The notes under the pieces: generated by a model
Seen by the model: the letters and a program-made list of their open reading frames with translations, nothing else
Database searches by the model: none
What the model was told of the DNA's origin: nothing
Position numbers and translations under genes: made by a program
Part shown: positions 36,518 through 63,627 of the stretch, in pieces
Layout: each line of letters starts with the position of its first letter
Numbering within the stretch: the first letter of the stretch is position 1
Assembly (NCBI RefSeq): GCF_027744825.2
Contig: NC_071340.1
Coordinates: 5,396,501-5,460,500 of the forward strand
Direction: 5' to 3'
DNA: 64,000 nucleotides
DNA from: Synchiropus splendidus
Lineage: Eukaryota; Chordata; Actinopteri; Syngnathiformes; Callionymidae

Positions 36518-37079
36518 ATTTGTTTCGCTGTCTGTGAACGGGGGAACTTACGTCACCCAGTTCCTCCGAAGACCCGCCCTTCATTATCATATGTCAATAT
36601 TCAGCCAACCAGCACTCATGACGTCCTATGTAAACATGAACGACCCCTTCAGGTCAACATGCCAATCTGAATGTGGGCTTTTATTTTTCTTTTAAATTAG
36701 TGTGATAAGCCCATTGTATTTTTTTAAAGACTCATTTTCTCAAGTCCATAAAGGTTTTTTTTCTTCACTGTTTTGTTTGTTTTGTTATTGTCTGACACAA
36801 AAACATTCCCAAAAAGAAACGTGTGATGTCAGGATCTTCTTAGACTAAACAACAGTGACATCTCGTGGTGTAATGTATTTAGTGTTTGTGATTTGGGTAC
36901 TTCTGTCATTACGTGCAACTAGTCGAAACATGGCACAACACGTTGTTTTACTCCATTGATAGGCTCCATCAATTCACATTGCAATTTAATGCACTCCAAT
37001 TTATTATATATTTGATAGTACTGGCTTACAATACTCAAATGCAAATTCTGTGGGCTCTAATGGGGTGTTGAATGTTTGA

Positions 37080-37575
37080 TGGGTGAAGCCATGTCCTTTC
37101 AGATGTGGTCCCAAAACGCCTCCATCTTGGGACAAGTGGTCACAGGCCTCTTCCTTTTCTTGGTAGAGAGTTTGTGGATCGAGCAAGACGTGTCCGTCTT
37201 CTCAGGGGGTCCATGTCCTTCCAGGGCTACATACGCACATGTTCCATATCCACGACGCACAGCTCCAGCATGTTGTCCAGGGGAAAACGCCTAGCAAGGG
37301 CCAACCGCCTTGTCGCTTCCTGCCAAACGCCGTCCTCATGGTGTGCAGGATCTCTGAAAGAGCAGCATAGGGTCCTCCCGACCAGGCCACTGATCTATTG
37401 GTGTAGTGCACTGTGTCTCCATTGTTCTTCAGCCGGTAGAACGGCACAAGCAGCGCAGGAGTCAAGCTCCAAGATGTGCCTGACCCAAACAGGAGAGGCA
37501 CAGATTGTGCGCGTCTCCCTCTGTCATGCGTTCCTTGCAACTTGAAAAAGTAACATCCATGGCACCCAATGGTGA
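37080..37575 (-). mobile_element. relic of a retroelement gag-like ORF (DIRS/LTR type, tentative)
   Basis: On the minus strand a frame from about 37575 reads MDVTFSSCKERM, then GDAHNLCLSCLGQAHLGA, before frames break repeatedly. The C-x(n)-H-x3-C-x2-C pattern with CLG and H resembles the zinc-knuckle-like block of the gag-type ORF in fish DIRS/LTR elements. Other frames of the same stretch are open but interrupted (stops near 37470 and 37290), so nothing functional remains. The assignment rests on one motif. Confidence 0.35.
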
Positions 37576-38243
37576 TAGTATCCAAATAGCAAAGTACAAT
37601 CCTCAAGGCTGAGTTACAAAAAGGAGCAGAGTGGCGTGTAACAAGGGGCTTTATAGGGGGAGGTGGAGTCTACCTGGGTGGAGAGTCAATTCAATAATTT
37701 TCTCAAGCACAAGGTGGAGCCTTGGAGTGGATAAACCAATTCTGAAGGCCGTTAGAGGGCGAAGCACGTATGACATAGAACTGGCATCCACTCGTCTGAT
37801 GGCCGTGCTGTCAGCGAGAGTCGAGGAAGATCACCAGGTATTGTGCGAAAGTCATGGGACGCAGGCTAAACTCTTTTGGAGTTTGACGGTGAAACCCAGT
37901 CCACTGAGCTATTACAAAAGACTATTACAATTAGACGATTTTTAGACCAACAAACACTCGGCTCCATCTATTATTGGCAACAAACATACATTAAAAGAAA
38001 ATGAAAGGTGTCAAAATTCAATCAGACTGTCATAAATAAACCTGTGATCCTTACCTTGATGTAGTTCCAAGATGTATCAATTTATTAATGTTGTTTTTTC
38101 CCCCCTTTTAAAATAGGTTTCACTAACACTCATTGTCAATTAAACACTGTACATGTAGGATGTACATGGTTTCTAATGACTTGACTCGATAGGCATTGTC
38201 CTCCAATTAGAAATGATCAATGGAGTCAACATCATGGAATTAC

Positions 38244-39417
38244 TCAGGGATTATTCAAAGTTGGATTCAAGGCCTCAGATTTTTCAATTTCTTCAGACAT
38301 CATGTCCAAAGCCTGTCCACTGGCTTCGCCGTCTTCCCTGGAGTTGAGGCCTTTCGACTCATCTAGAATGGCCATGAGGGTTTTCACAACTAGTTTCTGA
38401 AACTCTGAGGAAAAAAAAAAGTACGAGAGAAATTACATTTTAAATTAGTTTAATCTATTAACATAAAACCTTCTTTCTCACTTTTCTCTGTCATAGGGTA
38501 GCTGTGCACCCTCTTCTTAGCTGTTCAAAAATTAAACAAATGTTCGTTGAAAGTTAACCACTTTGCAATGGACTATATCTTCCGGGTAAGCCCGTCCATC
38601 ATCCCCCCTCACTTGACGGCAAGACAGCTGTCATGTGATGTCGCTGATCATCTGCAGCTGTCAAGCCAGGGAGGGCTCACCCGGAAGCTTGTAGGCGCTT
38701 GTATGTTTTGCAGGAAACACCCCAGTGCATATAGTCCATCACAATAAATATCTGTTTGAAAACGCATATTGCAATATGCTAAGTGCTTTGGGATATGTTA
38801 TGCTTTAATGTGGTCTTTGTTTTATACTATTGACTAACAGTAAAGTGGCAGTCATCCCCAAAATGTACCGGGAATACTTGGGGTTTTGGGTCGGTTAATA
38901 TTTGCTATACCTGAAAATCTCTTGATGTTGTCATCAACACTTATTTGAACTTATTTTGTTTTTTGAAATAGCCATAGTTATTTTGGAAAGCTGGCAGCAG
39001 ACAGCTGAAAAATAATACTATATATTATTATTTATATATTATTATTTTACTGATTCAGATCTCTATGAAGAGGGTAGAGAAATACATTTCACAAATCGCT
39101 ATTGCAACTTACAACCCATAACACAGGAGAGCAACACCACACTGAAAAACTCACAGGACAACTGTGTTAGGTCGTCGTCATTGTCCTTATCATCTTCATT
39201 GGCATCAACAGCTGTTGGATGCCACGCTAATAAGGAAGTGGGAAAGGTAATGTTTAATTTATAAAATACAAATTCATTTAATTGCATACAAGCGTACAAC
39301 GTGCACTAGTCTTACATTTTTACATTCCCATTGAGCTCTCGGGCAGTTCAATGGAGCTCTCTGGTTTCTCCAGCTGTGGTTTCTCATATGCAAACAGGTC
39401 CATTGAATAGAGCTTGT
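38244..39417 (-). CDS. unassigned small gene candidate, 3' exons
   Basis: Three minus-strand segments join in phase with good splice signals. They are 39226-39155 (acceptor TTATTAG, donor GTGAGT; HPTAVDANEDDKDNDDD), 38520-38482 (acceptor TTGAACAG, donor GTGAGA; KKRVHSYPMTEK) and 38404-38244 (T-rich tract then CCTCAG; FQKLVVKTLMAILDESKGL and on to a TGA stop at 38246-38244). A further segment at 39417-39324, with acceptor GTCCCAG, has a protein-like frame (LYSMDLFAYEKPQLEKPE), but that frame does not join the next exon in phase at its visible donor; another frame would. No first exon with an ATG was found, and upstream DNA is transposon-derived. I recognise no family. It could be a real acidic small protein, a gene with unseen exons, or a pseudogene. 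Confidence 0.35.
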
Positions 39418-39674
39418 CTGGGACAAAAAAATAAATGAATATTTTTTCAAAATTAAGTATTCATGGACAAAAACATTTAGTCATGTGTTCCTTTCTTACT
39501 GGTCTTTCCTAATCACTACACCAACAGTAGATACGTCACGGAGCTTTGGACTGCAATATCGCAAATATAGCTAAGAGCACTTTTTTATGGTAATAGTTCA
39601 CACTGATTTTATATTTATATTGAGAGTAAGACCTGAAGCTAGAGAAAAGGGGTCAATCACATCAATTGCAGCAG

Positions 39675-39850
39675 CAGTTTGAGATACACCGTATGACCCA
39701 AAGTATTTGCTCTCCTATTGAAAAGATCAGAATCAGGTGTCCTAATCACTTGGCCTGGCCACAGGTGTATCAAATCAAGCACCTAAGCATGCAGACTGTT
39801 TTGACAAACATTTGTGAAAGAATGGGCTGTTCTCAGAAGCACAGTGAAAC
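39675..39850. repeat. fish interspersed repeat (DNA-transposon derived)
   Basis: The stretch GTGTCCTAATCACTTGGCCT...CAGGTGTAT...AAGCACCTAAGCATGCAGACTG...TTTGTGAAAGAATGGGC is one that I recall as widely dispersed in teleost genomes, probably a non-autonomous DNA transposon. The borders are approximate. Confidence 0.5.
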
Positions 39851-39973
39851 GTGAAATTTCCTTGCTTCCTTGCTTGTGAATATGTGTAACAAGGCCCTGT
39901 GTTAATGGTGGCGGTAATGTGCCAAAATAAATGTTTACAATTGTTTACATTGTAAAACTCTCATGATAAACCA

Positions 39974-40925
39974 TCATGAACAGATACCAATTTGTAAACT
40001 GTTCATAGCGAGAGTGATTTCACTCAAAGACAGCGTTCCATCACAAAATCCTTTGTCAGTTTCATTGATTTGTTTACCATTGTTAAGTGTATTGAAGAAT
40101 GAGGAGTTGATTTTACTACAATAGTTGACAGATATATTAAGCATTTTACAAAATTCAGCAGAAAGTCTTGCTATTTTCCTCTGATCAGTGGTAATCACAG
40201 TGTTAATTTTTAATTGTTGCACAGTGTTGCTATTAACGGGGCCCTTTTAAATTCTAAAAAAAGGAATCTGAATTTTGTTCTCCTTCCGCATTTCTACGCA
40301 GCCTAACAAAGGCTCCCTTTGCTTTGTATGTATAATTTCATCCAATTTATACTGCAACTCAGTCAGCTCCAGTTTTTCACACTCACTAGGGGCATCTACT
40401 GGTATTGTGGTTAAATTTATAATTTTCACAATTATGCCATTTTCCTGCTGTCTCGTTTTTCTTGTACCAAACTGGTACTATATTTCCTTTCAGTTTGTGC
40501 TTTATTAAAAAACGTGAGAGGTTTTTTATCCACTTCATCCTCTACCTCACAATAGTTAAAACTAAAAACAAAACAAAACAAAAAAAAAACTTGAAATGAC
40601 CACAATTATAACAGGAATTTGGAAAGCCAGTGCTGAAGTATATTTTCAAGTTTATTTAAAACATTCTTATTTTCTGACTGACATCCATAAACATTAGCAA
40701 AGGCAAAACTGAGGAGGCAATTTCCATGTGTAGAACAATATAACCGTCTACATCAGCTTCAGACTTTAAGATGTTCCCATTATATTGTTTAAGAATACAT
40801 ACACCAGCTGAAAGTTCTAACTGGTGAGCCATGCACAAATCACCTCGAAAACCATTTACGCTCCTCTTTTGAATGTGTCTCCTGTAAGAAGCAAAAATCA
40901 CAAGAGCTATACTTTAGACTGCGTT
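39974..40925 (-). mobile_element. L1/Tx1-type LINE relic
   Basis: Minus-strand frames resemble parts of a LINE ORF2 in order. Around 40900 are remains of the endonuclease start (CDFCFLQETHSKE) with LELSAGVCILK. At 40429-40247 is a segment before the RT (ELTELQYKLDEIIHTKQRE). At 40222-39974 is KINTVITTDQRKIA and CDGTLSLSEITLAMNSLQIG, the stretch just before the RT core. Frames are broken and the catalytic region is missing. Confidence 0.6.
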
Positions 40926-41129
40926 TCTGAGCCCTCTTGTATTTAAAGAAATTATAAAAGATTAATACTTAAGGACAAAACAAAGTAGGTTGAAGTGCTA
41001 TACCAGCCAAATGGACAAACACAATACCTTGTTAGAGCCAAACTCTAGGGTAGGAGTCCAAAACCTTTTAACTAGACTTAAACCAAGTGTAGATTTAGCA
41101 ATTTCATATTAAAGGACCACCAGTATTTT

Positions 41130-41300
41130 AAAGGCTGGATTGGTTTCCTCCCACATCCCATAGGTTAATAGGCTCGCTCGGTTAATTGGACCCTCTAAAA
41201 TTACGCCTATGTGTGAATGGTGAGAGTGAACTGCGATTGCGAGTGTATTCCACTGGGATAGGCTCCAGCACTCCCCGCAACCCTGACCAGGACCATGCAC
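41130..41300 (+). repeat. 3' end of a fish interspersed repeat
   Basis: The sequence contains TGGTTTCCTCCCACATCCCA, GTGTGAATGGTGAG and GGGATAGGCTCCAGCACTCC followed by CGCAACCCTGACCAGGA, a familiar terminal segment of teleost dispersed repeats. It runs directly into the TATG microsatellite, which probably arose from its tail. Confidence 0.6.
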
Positions 41301-41303
41301 TGG

Positions 41304-41360
41304 TTATGTATGTATGTATGTATGTATGTATGTATGTATGTATGTATGCATGTATGTATA
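41304..41360. repeat. (TATG)n microsatellite
   Basis: About 14 nearly perfect TATG units occur, with one change to CATG. They follow the repeat end at 41130-41300. Confidence 0.95.
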
Positions 41361-41384
41361 GAATGAGAAAATGATTTTAGACCT

Positions 41385-42390
41385 GTGGCATTAACTTCTC
41401 TAGTTATGAAATCATTTGAGAACATTGTCAAGGAAACACTTCTGACCTGTGTTCAAGATCCACTGCAGTTTACAGGTCAGCCAGGGTCAATGGTGTTCTG
41501 TCCGACACTCTGGTCTTCTCCAATGGATCACCTCAGCGCTGCGTTCTCTCATCTTTGTTTGTTTTGTACACGAACGAGTGCCATAGCCAATCACATTCTG
41601 CCGTCACATTCTGAAATTTGCAGATGACTCGGTTATCGTGTCCTTGCTGAGCAGTCACGACCCTGACCATGGCCCTGTAGTGAGGGAACTCACAAACTGT
41701 TGTTCCTCATCTTTGATGTGCATCAATGTGTCAAAGACCAAAGAAATGGTAAGAGACCTTCAGAAACAACTGTCAGCCGCTCCTCCTCTTGTCATTGAGG
41801 ATCAAACCGTCGAGCTGGTCCATAACATAAATATCTTAGCACCAACATTGATGACAGGCTGTCTTTTGAATTCCATGTCGATGCTGTTTGTAAGAAGGCA
41901 CATCAACGAATGTATTTCCTTAGGAAATTGCGGAGTTTTAATGTTGACAGCACATTCATGAAAATGTTTTATTCCTGTTTTGTTGAGTCCGTTCTGAGCT
42001 TTTATTTCATTTGTTGGTACTGCCTACTTTCCCTCAAAAACAAAAATAGACTGCAGGCTATAGTCAGAGTGTGCAGCAAAATTGCAGGCATTGACCTCAG
42101 AAACCTTTCGAACGTTTACAAGCTCAGGACCCTAAGTAAGGCCCGCTCACTTCTCACCGACCAGATTCACCCTTTGGTGGGTGAGTTTGTGCTGCTCCCA
42201 TCAGACACCCTGCCAAGATGCAGGACTAATAGACTCAAGTATTCTTTCGTCCCTGCTGCCATAGGTCTTCTCAACAAGTGATTGTAAATATGTTGTTGTT
42301 ACTGTGAGTGCTGTTGACTGTTTTTTGTTACTGCTGGCTGTAGAGCAATTTGCCCCACGGGGACAATAAAGACTCCTTGAACCTTGCCTC
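41385..42390 (+). mobile_element. non-LTR retrotransposon fragment (L2/Rex1-like), broken
   Basis: Frames carry QFTGQPGS, then FADDSVIVSLLSSHD (an RT-type FADD motif, about 41615-41660), KTKEMVRDLQKQL, and in the last frame (41910-42281) MYFLRKLRSFNVDST, NRLQAIVRVCSKI and SFVPAAIGLLN. The 3' end has GCCCCACGGGGACAATAAAG followed by ACTCCTTGAACCTT, a common fish LINE terminus. At least three frame breaks make it non-functional. The clade is uncertain. Confidence 0.75.
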
Positions 42391-42489
42391 AACTTGTCAG
42401 CAATTAAAAACTGATGAAAGAAAACAACAATTGCTGATTGGGAACATGAGAAACTCAGAGCAAAAATGACTGTATATTTTTGAGTCATG

Positions 42490-42770
42490 TTAAGGAGATG
42501 GTGGTGGACTTTCGGAGGAGCAGGAGCCCCCTACCCCCCTGCACATTGGCGGAGCAGCCGTGGAGGTGGTACTGAGTTTCAGGTACCTGGGTGTGCACAT
42601 ATCTGAGGACCTGACCTGGAGAACCAACACCTCATCCAGAAGGCCCACCAATGCCTCTAACTCCCAAGGAAGCTGCAACGAGCCGGACTGGGCAGCTCAG
42701 TCCTGAGGAGCTTCTACCACTGTGCTGTGGAGAGTGTCCTCTGCACCTGCATCACCGAACAAAAATGGCT
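42490..42770 (+). mobile_element. second LINE fragment (Rex1/L2-like)
   Basis: The frame begins VKEMVVDFRRSRSP and continues, with shifts, through a FRYLGVHISEDLTW-like stretch and a RSFYHCAVESVLCTCIT-like stretch. This is the same RT thumb/connection region as in the preceding element but from another family copy. It is short and broken. Confidence 0.6.
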
Positions 42771-43410
42771 AGATTTTTTTGCTTCGGAAATCCAGAATTC
42801 GAACACCCCCGAAAAAAGTGGGGAAAAAACATAACGTGCGTGGACCAATCAGCTGACTCACGACGCGCTTTGTTATTGTGTATAACGCAGCCTCTGTATG
42901 CAGACGTGTCCTGTTGGCTACATTTACTGACTGTTTTTTTCTTCATATTGAGGTGTAAAACCTTTCCTGGACCATGGTAGAGTGTCACAGGGGAGCTGCT
43001 CGCTCTCCACACCTCCCTGGCTGGAGCGCGCACTCCAGGGTTTGATGTCCTGTTGTGGGCTGGAGCTGGGATGAGGTGAGTCTCGGACAGAGCGTTACTT
43101 GGTTTATGACTTTGTCACAGCCAAACTGCACAGATGCGCACATTCAGAGCTGGACACGCACCGGGCACCTCTTCACTTCTGGAGAGACGTCACTCACCCA
43201 GCAACCCCTCCCACATGCAGCGGCCACACACATAGAGGAACAGCGCACCTGCAGCAGACACTCTACATTCACATGCCTATTTTAAGGCTTGGAACGCATT
43301 AGTTCTTTTTCCATTCATTCTAATGGGAAAAATCAATTCAGGTTTCGAACAAATCGCTTCTCGAACGGCCGTCTGGAACGGATTGTGGTCGAGAACCAAG
43401 GTACCACTGT
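42771..43410. repeat. teleost dispersed repeat, probably DNA-transposon derived
   Basis: It contains GACCAATCAGCTGACTCACG then ACGCGCTTTGTTATTGTGTA, and towards the right end GGTTTCGAACAAATCGCTTC, TCGAACGGCCGTCTGGAACG and GAGAACCAAGGTACCACTGT. I recall these as parts of a high-copy fish repeat family. The borders and superfamily are not certain. Confidence 0.5.
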
Positions 43411-43849
43411 ATATGCTTTTGTTCAGTGATTCCTCCATGTTTGTTGTTGTTGTTATCATCCTAGATGCAATGTGTCTTCTGCATCAGTGTGATCAGTGGA
43501 CCAGGAACTTACAAACGCTTACAAAGGTTCTGTGTTGTCTGGAGAGCAAACTGTGAAATAAAATTGAAACGGTTAAATAATTTTAACGCATACATTACGA
43601 TTCTTTAATTAATCGGGATTAACTCATTAGTTCCACACTCATTCATTTTATTCATGTGAATATTATTATTCAAGCGTTTAAAAATGGGAGAAGGGACTTG
43701 ACTCCTGTGTGTGTACACACATACAGCATAAATATCTATAAAGTTAACATTTCGTTTGCAATTTTTTAAATTAAATGTATAATAAATACTAATCATATGT
43801 TTCGTCTGTCTGTCAAACATATTCTGGACTTTTCTGACTGCTGCATTCG

Positions 43850-44088
43850 ACCTCTTGCGGTCACTCAAGGTAACAGCAGTCAGCCGGGGAGATTACCACG
43901 TCTCTGTGACGCAACAGCGCTCTCGTCTGTTCAGACGGAGCAACGGCCTGTCTGCTTTTGTCAAGCGAGTCAGTCTGTTCTGGTTCGGTTCTCCTGTGGC
44001 GCTAGCCAGCCTGAATGTGGATCCGCATGGGCTTCTACCACGCCATCTCTTCGAGTCACCTAGCGGAGTCAGAATTAGGGATCCCAGG
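43850..44088 (+). promoter_or_regulatory. rnf165 5' leader / CpG-enriched start region
   Basis: The 240 bases before the rnf165 ATG are clearly richer in G+C and CG than the AT-rich flanks, as expected for a transcription-start region. The reading frame of rnf165 stays open through all of it, back to an ATG at 43855. No TATA box was recognised. Confidence 0.45.
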
Positions 44089-60007
<15,919 letters not shown>

Positions 60008-61340
60008 TAGTGCCGGCTGACTCCTTCCTCCTTGGGTCTGGTCTCATTGATTCTCCATTGCCTCTCCTCAGCGACAGGGGGCACTCTGCCGTACAGTCCT
60101 CTCCCCTTCTGCCTCACTCGACGAGCCTTGCTCCTGAGCCATGCAGCAGATGGGTTAACAAAGCACAGTCACCCAAAACACAACCCGGGATGGTGTGGAA
60201 GCGTCGCTCCCTGGCTGGATCGAAGGTTTGCTGGTTGAACTCGATAGATATACGGAGCCCGTAGACGGATGTGCTTCTGTACACCCCGAGAACAGCTACC
60301 AGCAGGAGGCACTTTGATGCCCGACCTCCCCAGCTGGTGCAGTGTATTAAAGCCATTACTCTGCCACTACATCTGACTTGCCTGGTCCCAGGTCTGTGAA
60401 ACACCCCGCTCAGCTGCACTCTGCCCACGGCACAACTGTACAGAACAATAAGCATGAGGTTGTTTGGTGTGAACCCTTGTAGCTGAAACGCTTGTGGTGT
60501 CATGGAATTATAGTACTGACTTAAGTATTCATAGAGTAACAATGTTGTGTAGCGAAAGCAAAAAACCTTTTTCCAGAAATCTGTGTGGAGACTGTGAGGC
60601 GCGCGTGTCCAATGCAGAGAGCGGACAGGAAATGCTGAAAAGAAAAAAAGACCAAAAACAAATCTGTCTCATCTGATGCAGTCGGAATTTCTGGTCACTT
60701 AATGCAATCAGGTGGAATGCTAACTGCTGGCATGGCTTCCAGTGATGTGTGTAGTGTCATAGTTGGCCTACGGGCTCTAGAGCCGAGGTGTGCATGCTGT
60801 GTGGCGGGTTTGGCCTGTGTCGTCGTTGTGGAGCAGTAGAAAACAGGGACTGTGTGTCTGTGCATGTGAACTGTGACAAACTCACTCATTCATTTGAGGG
60901 AATAACCAAAGGGCTACGTTCGCATTACAGGACGAGTCAGAGAGGTGTTTCTCGTTTTGCCCTCAGGAAATGAAGTGTGAGATTTAGGTGGCTCAATGAT
61001 GTTTAGTCGGAGCATTTCTTCTTTTTTTTTTTTTTATTCGTCCACCAGGTTGGACAAGAAAAATGCCCTCCATTTCATCTCTCTGTTTCTGTGTTCAGCT
61101 GAGTCATTACAGAACCCCCTAAAAATGTGGACTCAATGAATAACTGGGTTCAAAACTTCTACATGGAATTTTATTATCTGTTTTCTAACAGAACTTGTTT
61201 CTCTTTGACTTGATCGATTTCCCAAAACTTGAAAATCCTTCCTTTACACGCAAAGCATTCAAGCTTTGAAGCACTCACAGAGGCCCGATTTTCTGCTGTT
61301 CTAAAGTCTCACATCTATCTTCACATCCAAATAAAATGTT
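60008..61340 (+). other. probable rnf165 3' UTR
   Basis: This is the sequence after the rnf165 stop. AATAAA occurs at 61330-61335 and again at 61499-61504. Which signal is used cannot be told. No second gene is visible on either strand. Confidence 0.35.
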
Positions 61341-62457
61341 ACAAATTTATATTTTTTATCACATATACACACCCAAAAGTACAGAAAATTAGTAGTCTTT
61401 AATACTGACACGATTCACTAGTACTGGGTATTTTTCGTACCGCATCGGTTCAAATATGAATGGTCATGAAAACCCTTAATTATACTGTGCAGTATTTCAA
61501 TAAAACACAAATTTATCCCAGTTCTGCTTTTTAGCAACATAATATTCTACTATTATTACTAGTCTGTGCTGCCTTCACATGCAATGTGAAAACATTTTAC
61601 ATGTATTTTTGACTTTGAACTGCCAGGTAGGTCTATGCAGGATTATTATCCTATCCTATCTGTCAGCTATGATTGATCTGAAGTGAGAGGACACATCTTA
61701 CTAGATGATGACTCGATCTAATAACCTCTGGATCCATTTGTATGGCAAATTGTTCACAGGACTGGCACGTACAACAACACAGACGTTACTGGTGGCAGTG
61801 TGATCAGCTGTCATGCCTCGCGGGGCCAAGGCTGATAAATGCCCATGTCTATTGCAGGCTTGTTGGACGCAGGTCCAAATACCAACCGTCCTGATCGTAC
61901 TGAACAAAATTACAGGGCTGACCTACTTATCCTGCTAATTTGGCTAAAGTGGCTTTAGTGTAATATTGAAACCATGTGACCTCACACAAACTCCCAACCA
62001 ATGAGACACTGATTTTAGAAAGTGGTGTTTTAGCATTTGGCATAAGTATGATTTTCACTTACATCAGCAGCTCCAGTGTATATGGATTCACAAATTCTGA
62101 CTGACCTCATAGTTCAGATTCATGACTTTGAAAAAGCTCCTACAGTGAGCGTGAGAGGTTCTGCACAAAAACTGGAGTGTATCGAATCTTGTCTGTGAAA
62201 CTGTCTGCAGCGTAATGTTGGCTGTATAGACTGCAAATGCGACTATGGAGGGTGACTCTGAGATAAACTAATACCAAAGGGACTTGCAACACATGGTCTT
62301 TAGGACAGATAAATGCAGGTCAGCCATGGTTAAAAAGTCATGCCATATAGTTAGTCAGAGGCATTCACTTATCCAGTGTGATGCGTCATTGATCCGCTAT
62401 GTGGATGCGCTTCCGTTACATCACTTCTAATTACATCATCAGAACTATAGGCTGAAG

Positions 62458-62748
62458 CCAAGGTCAGCAACATGGTGCCCACGAGCGCCCGTGGAGACCT
62501 CGGGCCATTAAATTTTTTTTTCATGTAATAACCATCTTATTATGTTTGATTTTATGATTCCTTTTTTGTTACACCATTGGCAATAATTGTGAAAACTCAG
62601 CAATGAGACAAGTATTTGAGAGGAATATTATTTATCAACCATTGTTTATCATGATGTCAGATGTGTGTACTGAACCGATGGTAGCCCTTCGAGTCACACA
62701 GTGCCCTTAAAGTAGCACGTGGTTGCTAAAAGGTCGGTGACCCCTGGA
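62458..62748. mobile_element. hAT-like fragment
   Basis: The left end CCAAGGTCAGCAACATGGTG and the right end AAAGGTCGGTGACCCCTGG are imperfect inverted copies of a CAGGGGTCACCAACC-type hAT terminus, enclosing about 290 bases with TGGTTGCTAAAAGG near the right end. No clear 8-bp duplication was found. Confidence 0.45.
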
Positions 62749-63589
62749 CCAAAGGAATGTGTGAAAGGGTATATTTGTGTAACTGCCGTATTTTAAGTCT
62801 TAATTTCTTGTGGATCGTTCCTCCACACGTCCATCTTGCTAACTCTCTAAATAACTCTTAAGACATCGAGGAGCTTAATAGGTCCTGATAAAAAAATGGC
62901 GCAAAGTTTCAACTTTGAGGAATTTTCATCTTAACATTTTTTCCTCTTTTTCCACGTTTCTCACACATTTCAGTTGTCCAGTAAATCTGTGGTGCTGCCG
63001 GCCAGGGCCCACCAGGTCCCAATTACGTCAGGGACGTAGGTCTTGTTCATAAGTGAGGGAAATAAGGCAGAGGATTCATTGTCTGTGGTGAAGAAAGACC
63101 TGTGTCAAAAAGACAAATCACTCTGTCTGACAGATAGTTCAGTCAGCCAGGAGCCCCTCTGAGTTGAAACACTGCTCCTCCAACAGGGGACAGTAAAGGT
63201 GGCTCTTGTCAGGATGTCTTCTGGACTAGTGAGGTAGTCAACAGGGGGGGCAGATCTCAGACACACTGCCGCCACCACCTAACTTCAGTGAGGCACAAAT
63301 CAGACTCCACAGTATTCATTTCATGCTGGGATTATTTTGCCGTAAAACACAAGTCCAGCCCAATGAAATGGCTCAGTGGCTCGGGATTAAACATTTTTCT
63401 CTCTTTAAAGATGAAAACGATAAAACTGGAATTTCTGTTCTTAAACAAGGTGATCTGCATGTGACCATATATGGGAGTAGTGAATCTCTGCTCACCAAAC
63501 ACGATTCGTAATGTGAACGTAGCTGCCCACAAATGTGTCATCCTGTCAGACTCCAGCTGCAGCATCGTGTCTCACAGTTCACCCGTAGC

Positions 63590-63627
63590 ATGATGATGAT
63601 GATGATGATGATGATGAGATGATGATG
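63590..63627. repeat. (ATG)n microsatellite
   Basis: About twelve ATG/GAT triplets occur, with one interruption (GAG) in the middle. Confidence 0.95.

Noticed and set aside
37105..37545. 146-residue plus-strand frame
   Set aside because: The opposite strand carries the retroelement-like motif, the plus frame is Ser/Cys-rich without recognisable domains, and no splice or start context supports it.
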